NCBI GenBank assembly: GCA_016178725.1
Contig: JACOSV010000058.1
Coordinates: 1 to 64,000 of the forward strand
DNA length: 64,000 nt
Direction of reading: 5' to 3'
Source of the DNA: Candidatus Eiseniibacteriota bacterium
GTDB taxonomy: Bacteria; Eisenbacteria; RBG-16-71-46
Under the pieces are notes generated by a model. That model ran no database searches and was not told where the DNA came from. It saw only the letters and a program-made list of their open reading frames with translations. Positions within the stretch are counted from its first letter, which is position 1, and every line of letters starts with the position of its first letter. Positions 53,030 through 61,066 of the stretch are shown piece after piece. Made by a program: the position numbers and the translations under genes.

Positions 53030-53764
53030 TCAGCGGGCCGGGGGGTTCAGGCGCGGGAAGAAGCGTCCGGTGCGGTCGCGATAGGCCCGGAATCCGTCGC
53101 CGAACCGGCGTTCGAGCATGGCGTCCTCGCGCCTGGCGCGGTTGCGGAGGAGTAAACCCATCACGAGCACGAGCGGCAGGGCGATGCCCCCGCCGAACGC
53201 GAGCGCGCCGCCGAGCGCGATGAGCCAGGCGCCGAGGTAGCCGGGGTGGCGGATGCGCGCGTAGAGGCCGCCGGTCTCGAGCGCGTGATCGCGCTGGAGC
53301 GCCACGCGCGGCGAAAAGCGCGCTCCGAGCCGTCGCATCGCCGCGATCCGGATCGCGAATCCGATCCCCGAGAGCGCGACGCCGATCCAGCGCCACGCGG
53401 GCGGTCCGGGGATCAACCAGAGGCCCAGGCGCTCGCCGATCGCCGCCGCCGGCGCGACCACGAGCGGCACGACGAGGAGCGCGAGCATGACGCCCGGCGA
53501 TTCGGCATCGCGCTCGACCACGTCCTGGCCCGCGACCGGCCGTAGCAGCGCCAGCGTCACGCCGCCTAAGGTCCACAGCGCGAGCAGGGCGAGCGCCCGG
53601 TGGTGGGCGAGGAGCGCGGAGACGCCGTCGAGCGCCGCCGCGAGCAGCAGCGCGTCGATCGCCGCGATGAGGAGCGCGAACGCGATCGTGCGCACGGGGT
53701 GCGGCCGGGGCCGCGATCCAAGTGGATTGCGCGGCGCGGCGACGCGCGGGGGGTCGGTCGTCAC
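53030..53764 (-). CDS. Isoprenylcysteine carboxyl methyltransferase-like membrane protein (ICMT/PEMT family)
   Basis: LETGGLYARIRHPGYLGAWLIALGGALAFG..., REDAMLERRFGDGFRAYRDRTGRFFPRL; GTG start at 53764. Confidence 0.88.
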   Translation of the reverse strand: MTTDPPRVAAPRNPLGSRPRPHPVRTIAFALLIAAIDALLLAAALDGVSALLAHHRALALLALWTLGGVTLALLRPVAGQDVVERDAESPGVMLALLVVPLVVAPAAAIGERLGLWLIPGPPAWRWIGVALSGIGFAIRIAAMRRLGARFSPRVALQRDHALETGGLYARIRHPGYLGAWLIALGGALAFGGGIALPLVLVMGLLLRNRARREDAMLERRFGDGFRAYRDRTGRFFPRLNPPAR

Positions 53765-53799
53765 GCGGCGCAGTGTAGCGTGCGCCGCGCGGGTCCGCG

Positions 53800-55161
53800 C
53801 TACTCGTTCTCGACGATCAGCTCGCGGTGGTCCCAGTCGAACGTGAGCCGCTGATTCTTGAAGAAGTCGTGCGAAAGGATCGCGTCGCGGCGGACGCCGT
53901 GGCGCCAGAGCTCGGCGTCGTCGAGCGCGCCCGACCAGCCCGTGACTCTGTCGCGCACCAGCGGACCGACGGTCACGGTCGGCACGGTCAGCGACGCCCA
54001 CGGCCTGCCCTGCAGCCAGCTGCCCGCGCCCTTGATCGCGCGCGACAGCGCGCCGGGCTTGACGCCGACCTCCGAGAACACCGCTTCGGGCGCGCCGACG
54101 CCGCAGCCCGCGAGACCGGTGCCGACCACCATCGCCATCGTGCGGCCGCCGGCGATCGAGCCGCGCACCGTGAGCTCGGATTCACCCCAGATCTCGAACG
54201 GCACGCGCTGCGCGCGCGCGGTCGCCAAGGCCGGCGTGCCGGCCTTGCGCAGGATCAGCACGCGGTCCCGGTAGTCGATCGTCGGCGTGAAGCGCTGGAG
54301 CAGCGCGAGGCCGATGACGCCCGCGACCGGCTCGTCCTGCGGATTCACGGTGTTGCTCCAGCTCCGCAGGCCCGCGACGCCGGCCGGCACGTCCTCGATG
54401 CGCAGGCCGCCGAGCTCGAGCCTCTGCACCACCGCGTTCTGCACCGCGATGCGCGTGCCCTCCCAGAACACCGGCACCTGCGTCGGCATGATGGTCACGT
54501 TGCAGCGCCGCGCGAAGCTCTGATCGAGGATCAGGTCGCGCGCGCCGGTGTCGAGCCCCATGAGCACGCTCTGGCCGTTGAGCTTCACGCGCAGGAGTGG
54601 GATCGGATAGCTCTTGTTCCACTGCACGCGGGCGACGTCGGGCCCGGTGATGCGGAACGGCGGATGCTCGGCGAGCCACGTGAGCATCGGCACGCGCCCC
54701 GCCTCGTTGACCTGCGGCGCGAGCTCGGCGGCGCGCGCCCACTCGCCGCGCCGCAGCCGCGCCGCGTAGAGGTCGGCGAGCGCCGCCGGATCCGGCCCGG
54801 CGAGCGTGAGCAGGCTCTCGGCCTCGGCGAGCCTCCCGGCGAACAGCGCGAGCTTGCCGATCGCGGCAAGCGCCGCCGGATCATTCGGGCGCACCGCGAG
54901 CGTGCGGCCGAAGATCGTCGCGGCATCGGCGGTGCGGCCGAGCCGGAGCAGCGCGACGCCGAGCGAGTCGAGGCGCACCGGATCGTTGCCGTGGTCGAGC
55001 GTGTCGCGCTGCGCCTGGCGCAGCAGGAACTGGGCGTCGCGGTAGGAGGGATCGGGCTGGAGCCAGTCGCCGCGGGCGACCGGCGCGAGGACGGCGAGCG
55101 CGAGCGCGAACACGACCGCCCGCACACCGCGCCGCGTTCGCCGCGCCCCGCCGCGCGTCAT
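53800..55161 (-). CDS. Secreted TPR protein with clan AA (retropepsin-like) aspartyl protease domain
   Basis: Signal peptide; TPR-like region; IPLLRVKLNGQSVLMGLDTGARDLILDQSFARR (DTGA active site). Confidence 0.82.
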   Translation of the reverse strand: MTRGGARRTRRGVRAVVFALALAVLAPVARGDWLQPDPSYRDAQFLLRQAQRDTLDHGNDPVRLDSLGVALLRLGRTADAATIFGRTLAVRPNDPAALAAIGKLALFAGRLAEAESLLTLAGPDPAALADLYAARLRRGEWARAAELAPQVNEAGRVPMLTWLAEHPPFRITGPDVARVQWNKSYPIPLLRVKLNGQSVLMGLDTGARDLILDQSFARRCNVTIMPTQVPVFWEGTRIAVQNAVVQRLELGGLRIEDVPAGVAGLRSWSNTVNPQDEPVAGVIGLALLQRFTPTIDYRDRVLILRKAGTPALATARAQRVPFEIWGESELTVRGSIAGGRTMAMVVGTGLAGCGVGAPEAVFSEVGVKPGALSRAIKGAGSWLQGRPWASLTVPTVTVGPLVRDRVTGWSGALDDAELWRHGVRRDAILSHDFFKNQRLTFDWDHRELIVENE

Positions 55162-55162
55162 G

Positions 55163-56341
55163 TCACGCATCGAGGAACCGGCGCGCGGTGCGCAGAAGGA
55201 CCTCGGCGCCGATCGCGAGACAACCCTCGTCGACATCGAACTTCGGATGGTGGTGGCCGTAGACGAGGCCGCGCCCGGTGTTGCGCGAGCCGACGGCGAT
55301 GAAGCAGCCCGGCACCTGGCGCAGGAACGCCGAGAAGTCCTCGCCGCCCATCGTGCGCACGTCGTCGCGCACGTTCTTGGCGCCCACGACCTCGGCCGCG
55401 GCCTCGCGCGCGATCGCCGCCCTCGCCGGATCGTTCACGGTCGGTTGGTTGAAGCGGTGGAAGTCGATCTCGACCGTGCAGCCGAACGCCGCGGCGACGC
55501 CGCGCACGATGCGCTCGAAGTGCCCGGGCAGCGCGCTCCACACCTCGCGGTCGAAGACGCGCACCGTGCCGTTCATCCACGCGCTCTCGGGGATGATGTT
55601 GAACGCGGAGCCGGCCTTCAGCTGCGTGACGCTCACCACCACCTCGGCGAACGGGTTGACGCTGCGGCTCGCGATCGTCTGGAGCGCCGCGATCATGTGC
55701 GCGAGGCACACCACCGGATCGGTGCCGAGGTGCGGCATCGCCGCGTGCGCACCCTTGCCGGTCACGGTGACCGTGAACTCGTCGACCGCGGCCATGAACG
55801 GGCCGGGCGTCACCGCGATGTGGCCGAGGTCGAGATCCTGCCAGACGTGGAGGCCGAACGTCGCGTCGGGTTTCGGATCGGCGAGCGCGCCTTCGGCGAT
55901 CATCGTCTCGGCGCCGCCGCCGCACTCCTCGGCGGGCTGGAAGCACAGCGTCACCGCGCCCTTCATCGACTCGCGCTCGGCGACCAGGCGGCGCGCGATG
56001 CCGAGCAGGATCGACGTGTGACAGTCGTGCCCGCACGCGTGCATCACGCCCGCGGTCTTCGAGCGGTAGGGCGTCTCGTTCTCCTCGTGGATCGGCAGCG
56101 CGTCCATGTCGGCGCGCAGCAGCACCGTTCGGCCGCGCGATCCGCCGCGCACGGTCGCGAGCACGCCGGTCTTCGCGACACCGGTGCGCGGCGTGAGCCC
56201 GAGCGCGCGCAGGCGCTCGGCGACGATGCCCGAGGTGCGCACCTCGTGGAACGCGATCTCGGGGTGCTGGTGCAGGTCGCGGCGGGTCGCGACCATTTCC
56301 TTCACGATGTCCTCGGTGAACGTGGGCGTGAGCGTGGGCAT
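55163..56341 (-). CDS. M20-family amidohydrolase (hippurate hydrolase-like)
   Basis: RRDLHQHPEIAFHEVRTSGIVAERLRALG, VLLRADMDALPIHEENETPYRSKTAGVMHACGHDCHTSILLGIA, FQPAEECGGGAETMI. Confidence 0.95.
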   Translation of the reverse strand: MPTLTPTFTEDIVKEMVATRRDLHQHPEIAFHEVRTSGIVAERLRALGLTPRTGVAKTGVLATVRGGSRGRTVLLRADMDALPIHEENETPYRSKTAGVMHACGHDCHTSILLGIARRLVAERESMKGAVTLCFQPAEECGGGAETMIAEGALADPKPDATFGLHVWQDLDLGHIAVTPGPFMAAVDEFTVTVTGKGAHAAMPHLGTDPVVCLAHMIAALQTIASRSVNPFAEVVVSVTQLKAGSAFNIIPESAWMNGTVRVFDREVWSALPGHFERIVRGVAAAFGCTVEIDFHRFNQPTVNDPARAAIAREAAAEVVGAKNVRDDVRTMGGEDFSAFLRQVPGCFIAVGSRNTGRGLVYGHHHPKFDVDEGCLAIGAEVLLRTARRFLDA

Positions 56342-56412
56342 GGCGGACCTCGTGGTCGAACGGGACGGCGTGACGCGTTGGGCCCGGCAGTCTACCCCGC
56401 CGCCTGATCAAC

Positions 56413-58917
56413 TCACAGGGCGGCGCCGCCGGAGACGACCCACGCGAAGCCGGGGATGCGCAGCACGCCGCCCGAGCGGAAGCGGGCGGCGGCGCGGGCG
56501 AAGCGGCGGCGGAGCCGCGCCCGGTCGGCGAGGGAGAGATCGACGTAGATGTCGCGCAGCGGGCCGCGCACGCCGAGGCTCATCGCCATCCCCTCCTCGA
56601 CGCTGCCCCACACCAGCGGCGCCGCGACGCCCTCGGTCCGCACGCCGCGGAATCCGGCGGCGCGCATCAGCCGCGCCAGCTTCCCGGCGCGCGCGAGCCG
56701 CAGCGGATTCGGCGTGGTCTCGGGGTCGGCGGGCGGCGCCGTGACGAAGGGCCGCGCCACCTCGGCGCGCAGTCGGAAGGTGGGATTCCGCGCCGCCGGT
56801 CCCCAGACCGCGAATGCGGCGCGACCGCCCGGGTGGAGCGCCGCGCGCAGCGCCGCGAGCGCCTCGGCCACGTCGGGGACGAACATCAGCGCGTAGCGCG
56901 AGACGATGCGGTCGAAGCGGCCGCGCGCCGCGGCCGCGACGCGCGTCATGTCGCCGGCGCGGAAGCGCAGGTTGCGCACGCCATGGAGCCGGGCGCGGCG
57001 CCGCGCCACCGCCAGCATGCGCGGCGAGAGATCGGCGGCGAGCACCGAGCCGCGCGGGAGGACGAGCTGCGCGATCGCGATCGCCGGATCGCCCGAGCCG
57101 CAGCCGGCGTCGAGCACGCGCTGGCCGGGGGCGAGCCGCAGCGCACGGATCAGCGCGGGATCCACGGCGGCGAGTCCGTGGAGGAACGTCGCTTCGAAGC
57201 GCTCCCAGCCGGCGGCCGTGCGGTCCCAGTCCTTGCGCACGGTCGCGCGCCAGCGCGCGCGGTCGGACGATGCTCCACCGAACTTCTTCTTCGTCGTGTC
57301 CGGCGCCGCCGGGGCCGGCGGCTTCGCCGGCGCGGGGGCCGGCGCGGGCGCCGGAGCCGCCTTCTTCGTGGTGTCCGGCGGCGCGGCCTTCCGGGTCGTA
57401 TCGGGCGGCGCCATCTTCTTCGTGGTGTCCGGCGGCGCCATCTTCTTCGTCGTATCCGGCGGCGCGGACTCGCCCTGCCGCAGCAGTCGGCGGCGCTCCG
57501 ACTCCTTGCGCAGCACGTCCTTGTTCTGCACCACGAACTCGACGCGGCGGTTCTTCGCCATGTTGAGCACGTTGGTGTTGGGCACGATCGGCCGGCTCTT
57601 GCCGTAGCCCCTGGCGGTGAACTGCTCCGCCTTGAGCTTCGGGAACTTCGCGATGAGATAGGCCAGCACCGAGTCCGCGCGCGCCTCGCTCAGCTTCTGA
57701 TTGAGCTTCTCGGAGCCGCGCGAATCGGTGTGGCCGCCGACCTCGATCTTGAGCTCGGGCCACTGCGTGAGCACCTGGCCGACGATGTCGAGCGTCGGAT
57801 ACGACTCGGGCAGGACGTTCGCCTTCGCCGTCTCGAAGTTCACGTTCTGCAGCCGGATCATGCCGGTGTCGAGCAGCTCGGTCTCGCGCTCGACGACCTC
57901 GATCGGGCAGCCGTCCTTGTCCACCTTGAGACCGGGCGACGTGTCGGGGCAGCGGTCGAGGCCGTCGCACACGCCGTCGCCGTCGGAGTCCTTCGGGCAG
58001 CCGTCCTTGTCCACCGTGCAGCCCTTCGGCGTATTCGGGCACTTGTCGAGCCCGTCCAGGACGCCGTCGCCGTCGGAATCCTTCGGGCAGCCCCTGGCGT
58101 CCACCGTCGCGCCCTTCGGCGTGTCGGGGCATTGATCGACGCCGTCGCACACGCCGTCGCCGTCCGCGTCGCTCGGGCAGCCCTTCGCGTCCACCTTGCA
58201 GCCCTTCGGCGTCCCCGGGCACTGGTCGAGCCCGTCGTAGACGCCGTCGCCGTCGGAGTCGATCGGGCAGCCCTTCGCGTCCACCTTCGCGCCCTTCGGG
58301 GTGTTCGGGCACTGGTCGAGTTTGTCGGGCACGCCGTCGCCGTCGGTGTCGCGCGGCCGCGCGCCGAGCGCGAACGTGATCCCGGCGCCGATCGTGACCA
58401 CGTCGGTGCTGGTGAGCGCCTGATTGTTCGGGATCCAGTGCTGATCGCGCGCCTCGAAGCGCAGCCCGACCTGATCGGTGAGCCAGAAACGCAGCCCCGC
58501 CGCCAGCTCGAGGTTGCCCTGGTTCAGATGATTGCCGGGCGCGCGCACCTGGGCGCCGCCGAACCCGGCCGAGACGAACGGGCCACCGCTGCGGCGCGCC
58601 CACGGCGTGAAGGCGAGGTTGCCGGACGCGTGGATGTAGTTCACGTCGGCGCCGCCGACCATGAGGTCCTCGCCGCTCGGCGTCACGTCGCCGGCGAGCT
58701 CCAATCCCCACAGGGTGTTCGGGAACCAGCCGAGCCGTCCGCCGACCGCGCCGGCATCGCGCAGGGTGAAGCCGTTTGACCGGATCGCCGAGTCGAACAC
58801 GGTGAATCCGCCGAAGGGCGTGACCTCGAAATGGGCGCCGATGGGTTCGGCCGGAACCGGGGCCGCCGTCGTCACGACGAGCAGCGCCGCGGCGATGACG
58901 GACAGACGCACGCGCAC
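56413..58917 (-). CDS. OMP barrel / TSP3 repeats / OmpA C-terminal domain / SAM methyltransferase fusion
   Basis: Signal peptide, beta-barrel, 5x DxDGDGVxDxxDxCPxTPKG, OmpA motif VNFETAKANVLPESYPTLDIVGQVLTQWPELKIEVGGHTDSRGSEKLNQKLSEARADSV, DTTKK linker repeats, then VLDAGCGSGDPAIAIAQLVLPRGSVLAADLSPRMLAVAR. Confidence 0.9.
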   Translation of the reverse strand: MRVRLSVIAAALLVVTTAAPVPAEPIGAHFEVTPFGGFTVFDSAIRSNGFTLRDAGAVGGRLGWFPNTLWGLELAGDVTPSGEDLMVGGADVNYIHASGNLAFTPWARRSGGPFVSAGFGGAQVRAPGNHLNQGNLELAAGLRFWLTDQVGLRFEARDQHWIPNNQALTSTDVVTIGAGITFALGARPRDTDGDGVPDKLDQCPNTPKGAKVDAKGCPIDSDGDGVYDGLDQCPGTPKGCKVDAKGCPSDADGDGVCDGVDQCPDTPKGATVDARGCPKDSDGDGVLDGLDKCPNTPKGCTVDKDGCPKDSDGDGVCDGLDRCPDTSPGLKVDKDGCPIEVVERETELLDTGMIRLQNVNFETAKANVLPESYPTLDIVGQVLTQWPELKIEVGGHTDSRGSEKLNQKLSEARADSVLAYLIAKFPKLKAEQFTARGYGKSRPIVPNTNVLNMAKNRRVEFVVQNKDVLRKESERRRLLRQGESAPPDTTKKMAPPDTTKKMAPPDTTRKAAPPDTTKKAAPAPAPAPAPAKPPAPAAPDTTKKKFGGASSDRARWRATVRKDWDRTAAGWERFEATFLHGLAAVDPALIRALRLAPGQRVLDAGCGSGDPAIAIAQLVLPRGSVLAADLSPRMLAVARRRARLHGVRNLRFRAGDMTRVAAAARGRFDRIVSRYALMFVPDVAEALAALRAALHPGGRAAFAVWGPAARNPTFRLRAEVARPFVTAPPADPETTPNPLRLARAGKLARLMRAAGFRGVRTEGVAAPLVWGSVEEGMAMSLGVRGPLRDIYVDLSLADRARLRRRFARAAARFRSGGVLRIPGFAWVVSGGAAL
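57361..57468 (-). repeat. Four 27-bp in-frame repeats (APPDTTKKM-like) in the linker
   Basis: APPDTTKKM APPDTTKKM APPDTTRKA APPDTTKKA; boundaries approximate. Confidence 0.8.
57901..58350 (-). repeat. Five 90-bp repeats encoding thrombospondin type-3 calcium-binding motifs
   Basis: D(T/S/A)DGDGVxDxxDxCPxTPKGxxVDxxGCPx, five units of exactly 30 aa. Confidence 0.92.
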
Positions 58918-59061
58918 GAAACCTCCTCCACGCAGGAAGGGACGGCCGGGTCAGCGAACGGCGGGAATCCGGCGGACATTAGCGGGGGCGGCGGCACGGG
59001 GCAAGCCGCGAACGCCTGCGTCGCGCACGCCGCGCTCCGACGCGCCGCACCGGCGCACGCG

Positions 59062-60315
59062 TCAGAAGGTGCTCTGGAGCTGGAGGAAGCCTTTGTCGTG
59101 GATGTTGGTCAGGACGTAGCGCTCCTTGTCGAAGAGCCGCAGTCCCTCGACGCCCTGCATCGAGACGCGCCCGAGCTTGAACCCGACGCCGACGTACGCA
59201 CGATCCTCGTAGCGCGAGCCCTGCGAGTTCGGGATCGCGTAGCCCGGCTGATAGACGGTGACGCGGTCGCGCAGCGCGCCGAAGCGGACCGTGAAGCGCT
59301 CGTCGCGCGCGTAGCGCGCCTCGATCTGCATCATCCGGTCGGTCCCGGCGAACGCGCGCGGCACGGTCGCCGACTCGACGTTCCCGGTGCGCTCCTGATA
59401 GAGGCCGCGCCACTCGGCCGCCCAGTGCGCCGCGAGCGCGTGCGTCAGCGTGGTCTCGAGCGACCACTGGCGGCGATAGTCGTGCAGATAGTCGTTCGGC
59501 GTGCCCACCGTCCACACGCCGCTCTTCGCCTGATGGTTCACGGTCGCGATCGTCCAGTCGAATCCCGCGGTCCGCGCCTCGAGCGACCCCCAGACGTACG
59601 AGCCCCAGAGCGTCGTCAGGTGATCGAGGTCCGGGAAGGCGTACGAGACGATGATGCGCTTGACCTGCGGCGTGAGATAGCGGCCGCCCATCTCTGCGCG
59701 CCACGCGGGGCGGTGGACGGCGAACGAGAGCGCCGGCTCGAACGGGTGCTTCACGAACGGCTCCGCCGTCTGGCCGAGCGTCGTCTGGCGGAACGCCCAC
59801 AGGTTGTTGAAAAAGTCCTCGAGCCCGAGCACCGCGCTCATCTGGAACACGGTCGTATCGGCGCCGACGTCGAGGCCGAGCGCGAAATCCTGGCGCGACT
59901 TGTCGTGGAACGGCCGGAACATGAAGTACGGCGTCCCGAACCGGGTCGCGAGATGGAACGAGAAGTCGACGAACTGATAGTCCACCGCGTCGTTCTCGCG
60001 GTCGGTGAACGTGAGCCCGAACCACGCGTTCCGTGCCATCGACGCGCGCAGCTTGGCGTCGATCGAGGTGAACCACTGCCCCGAGGTCAGACAGCCCTGG
60101 CCGGTGCGGAGCGCGAGCGGCGCCCGGCACCATTCGGTCTCCCACGCCTCGGGCGTGCGCGACATGACGTGGTCGAGCAGGCTCTCGTCGTCGCGCTCCT
60201 GCTCTTCGACGCTGAAGGTCGAGAACTCCTCGGTGCCGGCGCACGCGCGCTGCGGCGCGAGGGCCGCGAGCGCGAGGGCGAGCAGCAGCGGGATCGAGCG
60301 GGCGCGCCCGCTCAC
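59062..60315 (-). CDS. Outer-membrane beta-barrel-like protein
   Basis: GTG start at 60315 overlapping the eda stop; SIPLLLALALAALAPQRACAG signal; repeated beta-strand pattern, e.g. DYQFVDFSFHLATRFGTPYFMFRPFHDKSRQDFALGLDVGADTTVF. Confidence 0.7.
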   Translation of the reverse strand: MSGRARSIPLLLALALAALAPQRACAGTEEFSTFSVEEQERDDESLLDHVMSRTPEAWETEWCRAPLALRTGQGCLTSGQWFTSIDAKLRASMARNAWFGLTFTDRENDAVDYQFVDFSFHLATRFGTPYFMFRPFHDKSRQDFALGLDVGADTTVFQMSAVLGLEDFFNNLWAFRQTTLGQTAEPFVKHPFEPALSFAVHRPAWRAEMGGRYLTPQVKRIIVSYAFPDLDHLTTLWGSYVWGSLEARTAGFDWTIATVNHQAKSGVWTVGTPNDYLHDYRRQWSLETTLTHALAAHWAAEWRGLYQERTGNVESATVPRAFAGTDRMMQIEARYARDERFTVRFGALRDRVTVYQPGYAIPNSQGSRYEDRAYVGVGFKLGRVSMQGVEGLRLFDKERYVLTNIHDKGFLQLQSTF

Positions 60316-60977
60316 GCGTGCGCCCGGGCCGCGACGCCCGTGGTCTTCCACTCCGTGTAGCGATCGACGAACGCGCGCGCGCGGCGCGTGATCTCGTCGA
60401 ACTGTCCGGCGGCGGCGAGCCGGGGGTCGGCGAGCGCGGCGCCGAGGCCGATCGCGACGGCGCCGGCGGCGAGGAACGGGATCGCGTTGTCGAGCGTCGT
60501 CCCACCCGAGGCCATCAACGGGATGTCGGGCAGCGGGTCACGGATCACGCGGATGTAGGCGGGCCCGCCGGCGACGCCGACGGGATAGACCTTGATGAGG
60601 TGCGCGCCGAGGTCGCGCGCAGCGACGATCTCGGTCGTGGTGTAGGCGCCGGGGCAGTACATCACGCCCGCGTCGAGCGCCACCTTCGCGACCGCGGCCG
60701 ACGTGTTCGGCGCGATCACGAATTGCGCGCCGGCGTCGAGCGCCGCGCGCGCCTGATCGGCGGTGAGCGCCGTGCCGCATCCGACCACCGCGCCGGGGAG
60801 ATCGGCGAGCGCCCGCATCACGCGCGGCGCCTCGGGCACGGTGAACGTGATCTCGAGATGAAGGATGCCGCCCTTCGCGACGGCGCGCGCCGCCTCGAGC
60901 GCGTCATCAGGCGTGGCGGCGCGGATCGCGGCGACGAACGGGCGCTCACGGAGCGCGGTGAGGGCGGAAGGTTCCAT
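60312..60977 (-). CDS. eda: KDPG/KHG aldolase (bifunctional 4-hydroxy-2-oxoglutarate aldolase family)
   Basis: AIRAATPDDALEAARAVAKGGILHLEITFTVPEAPRVMRAL, VGCGTALTADQARAALDAGAQFVIAPN, YCPGAYTTTEI, HLIKVYP, PLMASGGTT. Confidence 0.94.
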   Translation of the reverse strand: MEPSALTALRERPFVAAIRAATPDDALEAARAVAKGGILHLEITFTVPEAPRVMRALADLPGAVVGCGTALTADQARAALDAGAQFVIAPNTSAAVAKVALDAGVMYCPGAYTTTEIVAARDLGAHLIKVYPVGVAGGPAYIRVIRDPLPDIPLMASGGTTLDNAIPFLAAGAVAIGLGAALADPRLAAAGQFDEITRRARAFVDRYTEWKTTGVAARAHA

Positions 60978-61066
60978 GGTCCGCGCGAGAATCTAGGCGC
61001 GGAGCGTCGCGGCGGCAACCCCGAAGGCTTGCCGGGTCGCGGCACGGCGTGCACTATCGGTCGCCG

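Noticed and set aside
57901-58350. Possible CRISPR-like array (regular 90-bp periodicity)
   Set aside because: The periodicity is in-frame TSP3 protein repeats, with no separate repeats and unique spacers.
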